From the NCBI GenBank assembly GCA_027485405.1, contig JAIXRB010000129.1, forward strand, positions 1 through 49,740: DNA of 49,740 bases, given 5' to 3'. This stretch comes from Leptospiraceae bacterium. Lineage in GTDB: Bacteria > Spirochaetota > Leptospiria > Leptospirales > Leptospiraceae. The position numbers and the translations under genes were made by a program. Below, one piece after another: positions 33,272-41,964 of the stretch. Under the pieces are notes generated by a model. It was not told the origin of the DNA. It saw only the letters and a list, made by a program, of their open reading frames with translations, and did not search any database. Numbering within the stretch: the first letter of the stretch is position 1; the number at the start of each line of letters is the position of its first letter.

Positions 33272-33283
33272 GCGAATATTTAG

Positions 33284-34183
33284 GTGATCAGTTTGGAACA
33301 GCAATTTCTTGAAGTTTTAAACCAAATAGAAACTGTCTATGGAGCTTATAAATTGAAAACCTCTGTAATCTGGAACATCTCAAACCAACGTCCTTTTCCA
33401 ATCGAACTTTGGAAGCATCCCAAACTTGAACTGAAAGTAACGAACGTTCCCTTAGAAGCAGTTGGTGATATAGAGATTACACCCGATGCCATTCACATAC
33501 TCTTTGTTCATGTAAGCCTTGCTGAATGGAATTCCATTTCCAAGAAAATCGAAACAAATTTTGACACTCATCCTTTTATAAGTCTTATTCTAGTAGCTAG
33601 CGAAGACGGTAGTGAAGTGATTTTAGAACAAACAAAAACCACTACTAAAACCGTAGTCTTAGAAAATCCTTTGCACAACCGAGAACTTCGATTGATCTTT
33701 GACCGTGCCATTCAAGCCGAATTTTACAAGAAAGCTGCCTTGGACATAGGAGCAAGCTGTTTGGAAAATGTGGGTTTCTTCGATGGGGTTTTTCAATTGG
33801 CTCATCAAGAATACGAAGATTCCAAAAATGAAAACGAGGCTTTAAGAAGCATTTTGAAGTATAAGGAGATGGTCAAAAAAACTAATATTGATATTACCAC
33901 CGCCTTAGAAAAAGTAAACGCTTTAAAAAACCAAGAACTCATCGAATTGCATGAACGAGTGCGGGCAAGTGAAACCCTAGATGAATTGAGAGAAAGGGAA
34001 CTAAAAGAGGCAAGGGAATTGCAAAAAGCTACGGAGCAGGTTTTAAGCTATTCAAGAACTGAAGAAATGAATATGGAAAAGCTGATTAAAGCTCATGATA
34101 AATTGTTAGATTATTCTGAATCTGAAATAAGAGCTCTGCTCAAAGAGAATAAAGAATTAAAAGCAAGGCTGGGTATCAGTTAA
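33284..34183 (+). CDS. Pseudo-receiver-like protein with C-terminal coiled coil
   Basis: A 299-residue cytoplasmic protein starting at GTG, 12 bases after the LPS permease. Residues ~40-150 have the spacing of a response-regulator receiver (hydrophobic strand AIHILFVHVSLAEW, then FISLILVASEDGSEV, then TVVLENPLHNRELRLIFDRAI), but the phosphoacceptor Asp and the conserved Lys are not in place. Residues ~185-299 are a long charged coiled coil. It may be a phosphorylation-independent partner protein. The receiver resemblance is inferred from pattern only; no output domain is seen. Probably cotranscribed with miaB and the permease. Confidence 0.7.
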   Translation: MISLEQQFLEVLNQIETVYGAYKLKTSVIWNISNQRPFPIELWKHPKLELKVTNVPLEAVGDIEITPDAIHILFVHVSLAEWNSISKKIETNFDTHPFISLILVASEDGSEVILEQTKTTTKTVVLENPLHNRELRLIFDRAIQAEFYKKAALDIGASCLENVGFFDGVFQLAHQEYEDSKNENEALRSILKYKEMVKKTNIDITTALEKVNALKNQELIELHERVRASETLDELRERELKEARELQKATEQVLSYSRTEEMNMEKLIKAHDKLLDYSESEIRALLKENKELKARLGIS

Positions 34184-34218
34184 AAAACTTACTAAGCTTG
34201 TGGTTTCTTTTGGTTTTG

Positions 34219-35031
34219 TCAAAAATCCCGAGCTACGCGTTCCATTATGGCATAGTATTCTTTAGATTCTCTTCCATAGTGCAATTCGGCAAACCGAATC
34301 AAGTGTTTCTTCTTTAGTTCTTTCCACTCTTCTTCGTAGTTCTTTTTTTTGTTTTTATTGGCAAAGCTCTCCAACTTTTCATAAGCCAAGGCTAGAAGTC
34401 TATGAGGTTCGGCTTCTTTTTCAAAACGATCTTCCATGGCAATGTAGCGCTCTAAAAAATCAATTGCCTGCATATAATTTTTGTTTGCGTCTTGGTGTTT
34501 GATGTACTCTCGATAAATTCCAGCTTTTAAGTCAATGTACGAGTCGCTATCTTTTACCTTTGGGTTTTCGATTTTATCTAAGAGATTCATTCCCTTGATG
34601 AGTTGATTGATAGAATAGTTGCGAGCTTCTTGGATTTGTTTGGCGAATTCTCTTTCTTTGGATTCCGCTCTTGCTTTTTTTTGCCATTCGTATTTGTCTT
34701 CGTAGTAAACTTCTTGGCTTGCCTCTTCTCTTTTCTTTTGCACGGACTTAAGCGTTTCATCAAAAGCTTGCAGAGCAGACGCATAAGAAACACTAGCTTC
34801 CTTCCATCTCCTTTGGGAATTGTTTTCATCCACAAGGTCTAGAATCTCAATTTCCTTGGATGCTTCAGGATCCGTTATCCATGGAGAGGATTTTTCGGGC
34901 GCGGTGGGAAGGATCTGTTCCAGTTTTGCTTCTGGTTTGGCTAGGGCTGGTTTTTCTTTTCCATCTTCTTTACCCAAAATAGGAAGGGAAAGGCAGAACA
35001 AAATGAAGAGAAGGAATACTTTTTTCATCAT
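34219..35031 (-). CDS. Secreted helical protein, possibly FcpA-related
   Basis: About 270 residues with a clear signal peptide (MMKKVFLLFILFCLSLPILG), a Lys/Glu/Pro-rich stretch and a helical, TPR/coiled-coil-like mature part. The C-terminus (KKHLIRFAELHYGRESKEY) recalls, from memory only, leptospiral periplasmic flagellar-coiling (FcpA-type) sheath proteins. No TPR repeat fits cleanly. The ATG at 35031 is chosen over 35049 because it puts the signal peptide at the N-terminus; neither start has a strong ribosome site. It follows the SRPBCC gene on the same strand with a 36-base gap after its stop. The FcpA link needs a profile search. Confidence 0.7.
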   Translation of the reverse strand: MMKKVFLLFILFCLSLPILGKEDGKEKPALAKPEAKLEQILPTAPEKSSPWITDPEASKEIEILDLVDENNSQRRWKEASVSYASALQAFDETLKSVQKKREEASQEVYYEDKYEWQKKARAESKEREFAKQIQEARNYSINQLIKGMNLLDKIENPKVKDSDSYIDLKAGIYREYIKHQDANKNYMQAIDFLERYIAMEDRFEKEAEPHRLLALAYEKLESFANKNKKKNYEEEWKELKKKHLIRFAELHYGRESKEYYAIMERVARDF

Positions 35032-35085
35032 GGATAAGAATCGACTCATTCAAAATTTACTAAAGGGCTTGGGATGCAAGCACAA

Positions 35086-35562
35086 TCAAGGCAAATAGCC
35101 AGATTGGATTCGCTCAAAGGAAATGCTCAGTGCCTTTGCTGTGGCTTTATGCCGAGTTTTGAACTGCAAAAGAAGAAAGGGCAAGATAAACCATTTGCTG
35201 ATCGGAAGGAGAAAAAAATCCAGTTCGATCTCATCTCGCAAAACTGACACTTGGTCTGTTTCTTTGGTGAATATATGTCTGTGACGAAAAGCTCGAAAAG
35301 GGCCTTGTTTCTGAGTATCTTCAAAATACTCATCTTTCTTATAATCTGTATGCTCTGCTATCCAAAGGGAAGTCCAGAACAGTGGAATGACAGGAACTCG
35401 CATTTTTGCTATGGAGCCGACCTCTAGAGATTTAGGAGCTTCTAGAATTTGAATGCCTGGTGCGGCTCCAACCAAAGTTTCAAACCCAATTGGTTTTTCA
35501 TGGAAATCGAACAAAGTTTCTCGTGCGGTATTGAATCTAGAAACGTAGACAAAAGTAACCAT
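35086..35562 (-). CDS. SRPBCC-fold ligand-binding protein
   Basis: A 158-residue protein with the SRPBCC/START-like pattern: an N-terminal strand (VTFVYVSRF) and helix with FDFHEKPIGFETL, a middle GSIAKMRVPVIPL, the FRHRHIFTKET segment and strand DEIELDFFL before the long C-terminal helix. Relatives include DUF-type cyclase/dehydrase-like and cell-division-inhibitor-like SRPBCC proteins that bind lipids or other hydrophobic ligands. The ATG sits directly after a GGGGG stretch. Its start lies only 19 bases from that of the divergent Nfu/IscA-like gene. Ligand unknown. Confidence 0.78.
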   Translation of the reverse strand: MVTFVYVSRFNTARETLFDFHEKPIGFETLVGAAPGIQILEAPKSLEVGSIAKMRVPVIPLFWTSLWIAEHTDYKKDEYFEDTQKQGPFRAFRHRHIFTKETDQVSVLRDEIELDFFLLPISKWFILPFLLLQFKTRHKATAKALSISFERIQSGYLP

Positions 35563-35581
35563 CCCCCTTTAGAGTTCATCC

Positions 35582-36169
35582 ATGGGATTTTGGTCTTCGT
35601 TTTTTCCGAAAAAAAAAGTGCCAAACAACTTTCCTTTGCGATTCACAGACCGGGCTAAAATCAGGTTTGCAACAGAGCAAAAAAAGAACCCTAAGATCCA
35701 ATCACTCTCGATTCAAATTCGGGACAATCGTGAAAATCTCCCAGTGCTTCAAATTGGATTTAGCGAAGAACCCGGAAACTCCGAATTCCGTATTCCTATC
35801 GTTACTGGACACAGAGTTTTAGAAAGAATTGAAGGGGGAGAACTGGACTACGGAGAAGAGGAAAGGCAATTTCTTTTTTTTCCTGACATTGTTTTGGATT
35901 GGGAAGACACTCCACGGGAAAACATTTTCCGAATCAAAACTAACAAAAGATTAGTGAAGGAGGGGATTTCATTTACAGGATTAAAAGGAGATACAACCAA
36001 ATACGCAATCTTTGCAAAAATCTTAGATCATCCTAAGGTCCTGTCCATCTACGTTTCTGACTTTTATATTCAGGTGGAGCTAGAATCGTTTAGCCAAAGC
36101 ATCGAAGAGGAAATTTCAGATCTTATTTTGATGGGTTTGAGTCGTTTGCCTCTGCCTTGGGAGGGATGA
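35582..36169 (+). CDS. Cysteine-free IscA-like/Nfu_N-like fusion protein
   Basis: A 195-residue cytoplasmic protein. Residues ~20-115 (LRFTDRAKIRFATEQ, LSIQIRDN, LDWEDTP) resemble an IscA/HesB A-type carrier; residues ~117-187 (FRIKTNKRLV, then YAIFAKILDHPKVLSIYVSDFYIQVEL in order) resemble the N-terminal domain of Nfu scaffolds. There is not a single cysteine in the protein, so it cannot hold an iron-sulfur cluster in the A-type or Nfu manner. It may be a structural or regulatory paralogue. Start codons of this gene and the divergent SRPBCC gene are 19 bases apart; its 3' end overlaps the TPR gene by 47 bases. Domain reading is by pattern. Confidence 0.72.
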   Translation: MGFWSSFFPKKKVPNNFPLRFTDRAKIRFATEQKKNPKIQSLSIQIRDNRENLPVLQIGFSEEPGNSEFRIPIVTGHRVLERIEGGELDYGEEERQFLFFPDIVLDWEDTPRENIFRIKTNKRLVKEGISFTGLKGDTTKYAIFAKILDHPKVLSIYVSDFYIQVELESFSQSIEEEISDLILMGLSRLPLPWEG

Positions 36170-38138
36170 AACAAAGCTCACCAGTAGCAAGTTCCTTCTC
36201 CCAATCTCTAAACTTAGGCGATACTAGGCTCATCTCTTTTCCAATCTCAACAATTTCTGCTTCACCTAAAACGACATCCTTTCTAGCAAAGACCACTTTT
36301 CCGCCTTTCTTCAATCCATCCCGCTTTCCCAAAGAGACGAGTACGCCTTCTTTTTTGATTCGCAAGGCTCTACCTTCATTCGGAAGAGAGTTTTTAATCT
36401 TTTCAGAAATTCTGGAAATAATCGCCGTTAAACCATCCCGTCCTTTTTCCATCGTTTTACCTTGGATAATCACTTTGGCTAAGTTTCTATCGTACAATTG
36501 CCAATGGATGGTAATAGATTCTTTCTCTAAAGCGTAGGTTCCAAAGACTACAAAACGGATTCTGGGTTTGTTTCTCCTTTCTTTGTCCAAGGCTGGCAAT
36601 CCTTCCAAGGAAAAAGGAACCGACTTTGTATAAGGGTGAAACTGGGATTGTGCCAAAGTTTCCGTGATGCTTTTGTATTCGCTATTAGATGGAATTCGAA
36701 CATTTTGGATTTTTGTTAAATGATACCGAAGAGCTTGGCTCAAAGTCTTTCCTGCCTGACTCTTTTCTGGAAACACGACTAAGGGTTCAAAATCATAAAC
36801 AAAAACCTCTGGTTGAACCGAAGTTTGCTGTAGTGTTGCCGCTTCTTTGTTTATATCCAAATATCCTTCTTTGTATTCCAAAGATTCAGTCAAAGACTTT
36901 AAATCGGCATCAATCAAGGTTTGAAGCTTGAAATTGGTCGGATCTTCTTCTCGCATTTGGAGCAAAAGATTTAGATGGGAAACAAGTTCACCCCTCTGAA
37001 AAAAAGATTCTAAGAGATCTTTTCTAACAGCGGGGGAACCAGGGATCAGGTCCTTAGCTCTGAACAAATGGAACAAAGCCGATTTAAAATATAAGGAATT
37101 TTTCTCAGCTTCAAATCGTTCTTTCCTATAACTTCCCAAGTAGAATCTCAATTTTGCTTCTTCTTTTTCATTTGAGATGGCGTAGTCCTCAGCTGTAAAC
37201 CGAGCGATTTCATCTAAGTCGTTTTGCAGAAGGCTCTTTTTAAAATGAAATGAAGAGAACTTTGTTTTTCCAATTTCTTTAGAAAGAAAAGCCTCCCAAA
37301 AATGGTAATTCTGATTCTCTGGAAACTCTTTGGAAAGTTCATAAAGGATTTGAAAGGCTGACTCCCATTCGTTTTGCATATAACGGATTTTTGCCAACAG
37401 AAACCTAGAGCCTTCATGCTTATCATCTAATTGAAGTGCATTGACTAAATTTTCTTCCGCCAAAGCATAAGATTGATTTAGGTCGGGAATGGAAAAAAAT
37501 GAGCGATTCAAATGAAGTTTTGCCTTCAAATAAAAACCATAGGGATCATTTGGTTCTTTGGATGTGTATAGTTCAAGACTGGTTTCAGCCTCTTTCATTA
37601 AGCCATGGCTTAAATAGAGTTCAGCCAACATTCTTTCCACATCAGGCGGAAAATTCAATTTAAGAGAAACTCGTTTCAGTTTAACAATTGCTGTCTCAAA
37701 TTTATCGGTTGCGGCAAGGTACTTAGCTTCGGAAATCCTGAGTCCCGTGTTATTTGGTGACTGTTCTAGAGCGGGAGTTAAAAGAGGAGGGATTTTATCC
37801 AACTCACCAATACTAAGAAAAATCTCAATCAGTCCAATGACTGCTTCTGTTTTTCCAGGAGATCGTTTTAAAACTTCGTCATAGGCGAGTTTTGCGTCTT
37901 GTAGAGAGCCCAACTCTTGCGCACTCTTTGCGTATCCGATTCGAGCTTCTAAAGAATTCGGGTTTAAGCGAATTGCATGCTGAAAATGAATGATCGATTT
38001 TTTAAAGTTCTTCCGATTGAGCTCTTCTTTTCCGAGGCTAATTTCAGAAAGTGCATCTTGCGAATTCAAAGAGGATAGAATTGGAAAAAGCAATAATAGA
38101 AAAAAAACTAAATAAGTTTTAAAGTGAGCTTGGAACAA
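36123..38138 (-). CDS. Secreted TPR protein with FlgT/TolB-N-like C-terminal region
   Basis: A 671-residue exported protein (signal or anchor residues ~7-24). Residues ~28-400 contain about nine TPR-like repeats (for example NFKKSIIHFQHAIRLNPNS, SLQDAKLAYDEVLKRSPG). The C-terminal part has an FGTY...WQLYDRN block like TolB-N/FlgT middle domains (about 435-590), then a FlgT_C-like beta barrel with VSLGKRDGLKKGGKVVF (about 605-655). It starts 20 bases inside the end of the preceding NHL/VWA-like gene, so both are coupled. A periplasmic assembly or adaptor role is plausible. Domain names are inferred by pattern; function unknown. Confidence 0.82.
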   Translation of the reverse strand: MFQAHFKTYLVFFLLLLFPILSSLNSQDALSEISLGKEELNRKNFKKSIIHFQHAIRLNPNSLEARIGYAKSAQELGSLQDAKLAYDEVLKRSPGKTEAVIGLIEIFLSIGELDKIPPLLTPALEQSPNNTGLRISEAKYLAATDKFETAIVKLKRVSLKLNFPPDVERMLAELYLSHGLMKEAETSLELYTSKEPNDPYGFYLKAKLHLNRSFFSIPDLNQSYALAEENLVNALQLDDKHEGSRFLLAKIRYMQNEWESAFQILYELSKEFPENQNYHFWEAFLSKEIGKTKFSSFHFKKSLLQNDLDEIARFTAEDYAISNEKEEAKLRFYLGSYRKERFEAEKNSLYFKSALFHLFRAKDLIPGSPAVRKDLLESFFQRGELVSHLNLLLQMREEDPTNFKLQTLIDADLKSLTESLEYKEGYLDINKEAATLQQTSVQPEVFVYDFEPLVVFPEKSQAGKTLSQALRYHLTKIQNVRIPSNSEYKSITETLAQSQFHPYTKSVPFSLEGLPALDKERRNKPRIRFVVFGTYALEKESITIHWQLYDRNLAKVIIQGKTMEKGRDGLTAIISRISEKIKNSLPNEGRALRIKKEGVLVSLGKRDGLKKGGKVVFARKDVVLGEAEIVEIGKEMSLVSPKFRDWEKELATGELCFIPPKAEANDSNPSK

Positions 38139-40152
38139 AATAGCCCCCTTCGTCTTTGCCTTTCACTCCTTTGTGTTCGGTGTCCACAACCAATTTAATG
38201 TAGCGATCAGCTAATTCTGGGTTTGTCTCCGATTTGTAGGATAGTATGTAACGATTGTCTTTATGGGAACGGAAAATTTTATAGAGTTCACGTTCCAATC
38301 CATCCCCATCCAGAACTATGAATTTTCCTCCCGTGGGATCTGTGATATCCTTCCATTGCCTTTCTAACTCTTCTGAAGGTGAGACGGATAAGGCATAGAT
38401 TGGAATTCCGTGCGCCATGGCAAATTGAGTCAATCGCGCTTTGGAATAGGGGAAAAAAGCTGAATTTCTGGATGATTCCGAAACTAAATAAACCAGAACT
38501 TTCGGCCCAATTTCTTTGGAAAGAAAACTCAATGCCTCAAAGCCCGCCTTACCTAGATTCCACTTCTTTTCTGGCATGGATTCCCGAATTCTAGCTATAA
38601 AGTCTCTTTGCGATCTTGTGGAAGCAAGAATGACACTGCTATCTTTTCCGCTTCGAATCAAGCGCAAGTTATCCCAATCATTGACTCCTTTGAAAAAATA
38701 AGTGAGTGAATCCTCAATAATCAGAGCTCGCTCCACAAGTTCTTTGCTGTTTTCAAAAACAAAAGCTATGTTCATTCTTTCGTTTAGTTTTTCTTTTTGA
38801 AGAAGAGAAAAAAGAGGAGTCATATTTTCGTTTTCATACAATCTAAATGCTAATCGATCTGCCCCCAATACTTCTTTTCCATTTCGATACTTTAGTTTTG
38901 TAGTTATATGAATATTGGGAAAATCAGTCGAATCGATTGATTCTATCCGAAGGTCTAAATTGGTAACTAAATTGGTTTTAGAAGTAAACACATCCACACG
39001 ATGTCTAGCATAGTCTACAGCAAACAGGGTTCCCGTTGAATCGATATTGACTGCAAAGGGACGATCTAAAACGCGATAGACTTGCTTCTTATCGCGGAAT
39101 TTTTCCATTTTCTTCCATTCACCCAGTTCCAAAGCGTACGACCAAATTCCAGTCAGCTCATCCGAAATGATCATTTCATTTTCTAAAATACGAATGGAGC
39201 GAGGTTTCTTCCATTCCGCTTTCTTGATTATTTCGATTCTATTTCCTTCCAGATCATAAACGCAGATTCTAGCATTGTCCTTATCTACTACATAAACCCG
39301 GTCTTCATGGATAAAAATTCCACTTGGATTTCGCAATCCGTCTCTTTCAGAATCTCCCCAAGCATAGGCGAAATCACCTTTTCCATTGAATTTTTGGATT
39401 CGATTGTTGCCTGAGTCCGTTATATACATATCACCTTTTGAATCAAAGGCGATAGAAGAGGGACCTCTGAATTGTCCGTCTCTACCACCAGAAGATCCAA
39501 AACTTGAGAGAAAATTTCCCTTGCGGTCTAGTAAAAAAATCTCGTCCCGTCCAAAGTCCAAAACATAGAGTTTTCCTTCTCGATAGTGCAATGCGACCGG
39601 TCTCTGCCATTTTTTTGTAAAAGTGCCTTTCCAATTGGAAATGGGATTTCCATTCGGATTGAATTGGATTACATTGCTAGTTTCAAAGCCTGCGATATAA
39701 AAAAATCCCTCTTCATCAAACACAACATCCACGGGATTCCGAAATCGAAAACCTCTAAACTCATCGCCATGGATTGTCTTGAAATAGGTTCTTTCTAATT
39801 TTGAATTGCCACCAGCAATCGCCAATCGCAAAACCTCTATTTTGTTTTGAATCAAAAGGTCTTGCGGTTTTTGGGAAGATAGAATTTCCAGCTCATCTAA
39901 AGCTGTCTCCCACTCACCAGACAAAAAATAGGTATTTGCCAATTCCAACCGGGCTAGGTCAAAATCTTTTTTAAGAGATATAGCTCTTTGGAATTTATCC
40001 TTGGCATTGGAATACTGTCTGAGATTCTTATAAGTGAGACCTCGTTTGAATTCTTCGCGAGAGGGATCTTCTCCCAATCGAAAGGTAGGGATGTCCAAGG
40101 GCAAAGCTTGGGTAGCGACCAAAAGAAATACAATGAAAATGGCTCGTTTCAA
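38119..40152 (-). CDS. Secreted TPR-NHL propeller protein with VWA-like domain
   Basis: A 677-residue exported protein: signal peptide (cut near QALPLD), two TPR-like repeats (about 33-110), an NHL-type beta-propeller (about 125-400, with FRGPSSIAFDSKGDMYITDSG as the clearest blade, given here as GPSSIAFDSKGDMYITD), then a VWA-like domain (about 430-650, with MNIAFVFENSKEL at the usual MIDAS position and DGDGLERELYKIF near the end). The MIDAS DxSxS is degenerate (ENSKE), so metal-dependent adhesion is doubtful. The TTG start has a strong GGAGG 7 bases before it. Coupled by a 20-base overlap to the following TPR/FlgT-like gene. Confidence 0.84.
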   Translation of the reverse strand: MKRAIFIVFLLVATQALPLDIPTFRLGEDPSREEFKRGLTYKNLRQYSNAKDKFQRAISLKKDFDLARLELANTYFLSGEWETALDELEILSSQKPQDLLIQNKIEVLRLAIAGGNSKLERTYFKTIHGDEFRGFRFRNPVDVVFDEEGFFYIAGFETSNVIQFNPNGNPISNWKGTFTKKWQRPVALHYREGKLYVLDFGRDEIFLLDRKGNFLSSFGSSGGRDGQFRGPSSIAFDSKGDMYITDSGNNRIQKFNGKGDFAYAWGDSERDGLRNPSGIFIHEDRVYVVDKDNARICVYDLEGNRIEIIKKAEWKKPRSIRILENEMIISDELTGIWSYALELGEWKKMEKFRDKKQVYRVLDRPFAVNIDSTGTLFAVDYARHRVDVFTSKTNLVTNLDLRIESIDSTDFPNIHITTKLKYRNGKEVLGADRLAFRLYENENMTPLFSLLQKEKLNERMNIAFVFENSKELVERALIIEDSLTYFFKGVNDWDNLRLIRSGKDSSVILASTRSQRDFIARIRESMPEKKWNLGKAGFEALSFLSKEIGPKVLVYLVSESSRNSAFFPYSKARLTQFAMAHGIPIYALSVSPSEELERQWKDITDPTGGKFIVLDGDGLERELYKIFRSHKDNRYILSYKSETNPELADRYIKLVVDTEHKGVKGKDEGGYFVPSSL

Positions 40153-40153
40153 G

Positions 40154-40200
40154 GGAATCCTCCACCGAATTTATGTGACATAATCTTTTTGTCAAGGGAA
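40154..40200 (-). promoter_or_regulatory. Promoter with spacer palindrome before the TPR-NHL-VWA operon
   Basis: Read on the minus strand, TTGACA (40190-40195) stands 16 bases from TAAATT (40168-40173), a plausible sigma-70-type promoter. Between and touching these elements lies a perfect 13-base palindrome, TTATGTGACATAA (40171-40183). A GGAGG ribosome site (40159-40163) and TTG start follow. A palindrome placed between -35 and -10 is a typical operator position. Protein binding is inference. Confidence 0.5.
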
Positions 40201-40273
40201 AGGAAAGCCTTGTTTTGTTTTCTCTACATAAGAATCGACAGAAATCCCAACTTTGGAGACCCTGGATGCACTT

Positions 40274-41857
40274 ATGTCCCCCACAGAAATCCAAAAAGAA
40301 GTCAGCAGGCGGAGGACATTCGCAATCATTGCCCACCCAGATGCTGGAAAAACCACCCTAACAGAAAAACTCCTCCTTTACGGGGGAGCCATTCAGTTGG
40401 CAGGAGCTGTAAAAGCGAGGAAGCAGGGCAAAACAGCCACCTCGGACTGGATGGCTATGGAAAAAGAGAGGGGCATCTCAATCACTTCCGCCGCATTACA
40501 ATTTGAATACAAAGACCATATTTTAAATCTCCTAGATACACCTGGTCACGAGGACTTTTCCGAAGACACCTATCGAACTCTTATGGCGGCAGACACAGCG
40601 GTTATGGTGCTCGATGCCGGAAAAGGGGTAGAGCCCCAAACAATCAAACTCTTTAAAGTCTGTCGTGATAGAGGGATTCCTATTATAACATTTATCAACA
40701 AAATGGATCGACCTTCTAAAGATTTATTCACTTTGTTAGACGAAATTGAGAAAGTCCTAGGAATCAAAGCCGTACCAGATGTTTGGCCTTTGGGAACTGG
40801 TTTTGATTTTAAAGGGGTTTACGACATTCGAGAAAAACAATTGTATTTGTTTGATCGAACTCCTGGCGGCAAACAAAAATCCAGTTATCGGGTTTCAGGC
40901 CCGATGGATCCAGAGTTAGATGCAACTTTTGATGAAGACTTGTTAAAAGTGTTTCGCGAACAAATTGATTTAGTTGAACATGGGATCGGCAATTTTCAAC
41001 CCGAAGGTTTTTTAAAAGGCAAAGAATCTCCCGTTTTTTTTGGTTCTGCTGTTAACAATTTTGGAATCGAACTCTTTTTAAACAAATTCCTGGCGCTTGC
41101 ACCGGCACCCGATCAAATCCCTTTGACCACGGGAGACATGCTAGATCCTGCAACATCCCCTTTTAGTGCTTTTGTATTCAAAGTGCAAGCAAACATGAAT
41201 AAAGCGCACAGAGATCGCATTGCTTTTTTACGAATTTGCTCGGGTTTATTTGAAAGGGGACTAAACGTTCACCACAATCGTTTGGACAAGCCAGTTAAGC
41301 TCAGTTCCTCTTTCGCTTTCTTTGGACAAGACCGCAACACTGTAGACCTAGCTTTCCCTGGGGACATCATCGGGCTTGTAAACCCGGGTACGTTTCGCAT
41401 TGGAGATCTACTCAGCCAAGGCTCTCCACCTCCTTTACGTCCACTTCCCACATTCGCTCCAGAGCTCTTTGCCACGATAGGTTGCAAAGACACCCTCCAA
41501 CTCAAATCTTTCAAAAAGGGTTTGGAGCAATTGGCAGAGGAAGGCATTTTACATCTTTTCAGTTCTAGGAACATTGGGGGTGGGGTTCCTATCATTGGAG
41601 CTATGGGTCAGTTGCAGTTTGAAGTTTTTCAACGTAGGCTCAAAGATGAATACGGTGCAGACACTACACTGAACATTTTGCCTTATTCTGTTTCTCGTTG
41701 GGTGAGAGAGTCCGATCTGCCATTGGTGCCTGGAAACACCAACCTTGTCCAAGATGGGAGCGGCAATTCAGCGCTTTTATTTGATTCTGAATGGGATTTG
41801 AATTATTTCAAAAAGAACAATGAAGGCATTGAACTCTTTGAATTTCCTCCCGTTTAG
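40274..41857 (+). CDS. prfC: Peptide chain release factor 3
   Basis: A translational GTPase of about 527 residues. G1 AHPDAGKTTL, the switch region with KERGISIT, G3 DTPGHEDF, G4 NKMD, then RF3-specific EF-Tu-like and C-terminal domains (SSRNIGGGVPIIGAMGQLQFEV). RF3 removes RF1 or RF2 from the ribosome after peptide release. ATG 40274 is chosen because MSPTEIQKEVSRRRTFAII matches the family N-terminus; a TTG at 40253 would add seven residues. It diverges from the NHL/VWA-like gene and ends just before a bidirectional terminator. Confidence 0.96.
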   Translation: MSPTEIQKEVSRRRTFAIIAHPDAGKTTLTEKLLLYGGAIQLAGAVKARKQGKTATSDWMAMEKERGISITSAALQFEYKDHILNLLDTPGHEDFSEDTYRTLMAADTAVMVLDAGKGVEPQTIKLFKVCRDRGIPIITFINKMDRPSKDLFTLLDEIEKVLGIKAVPDVWPLGTGFDFKGVYDIREKQLYLFDRTPGGKQKSSYRVSGPMDPELDATFDEDLLKVFREQIDLVEHGIGNFQPEGFLKGKESPVFFGSAVNNFGIELFLNKFLALAPAPDQIPLTTGDMLDPATSPFSAFVFKVQANMNKAHRDRIAFLRICSGLFERGLNVHHNRLDKPVKLSSSFAFFGQDRNTVDLAFPGDIIGLVNPGTFRIGDLLSQGSPPPLRPLPTFAPELFATIGCKDTLQLKSFKKGLEQLAEEGILHLFSSRNIGGGVPIIGAMGQLQFEVFQRRLKDEYGADTTLNILPYSVSRWVRESDLPLVPGNTNLVQDGSGNSALLFDSEWDLNYFKKNNEGIELFEFPPV

Positions 41858-41861
41858 GGCA

Positions 41862-41897
41862 TAAAAAAACCCGAGTTTTCGCTCGGGCTTTCATTTT
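41862..41897. terminator. Bidirectional rho-independent terminator
   Basis: CCCGAG (41870-41875), loop TTTTCG, CTCGGG (41882-41887) form a perfect 6-base-pair GC-rich stem. On the minus strand it is followed by seven T residues (from 41863-41869), an excellent terminator for the EtfD-like gene; on the plus strand a T-rich CTTTCATTTT follows, adequate for prfC. Confidence 0.9.
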
Positions 41898-41964
41898 AGA
41901 AATTACATTTTGCAGACCAATCCAGGGTTCAAACTAGATTGGTTCTTTTATATTTCTAATCGTC

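Noticed and set aside
34184..34218. A/T-rich convergent gap as a terminator
   Set aside because: Only a weak AAGCTT-centred symmetry is present and no stable GC stem, so no terminator was called.
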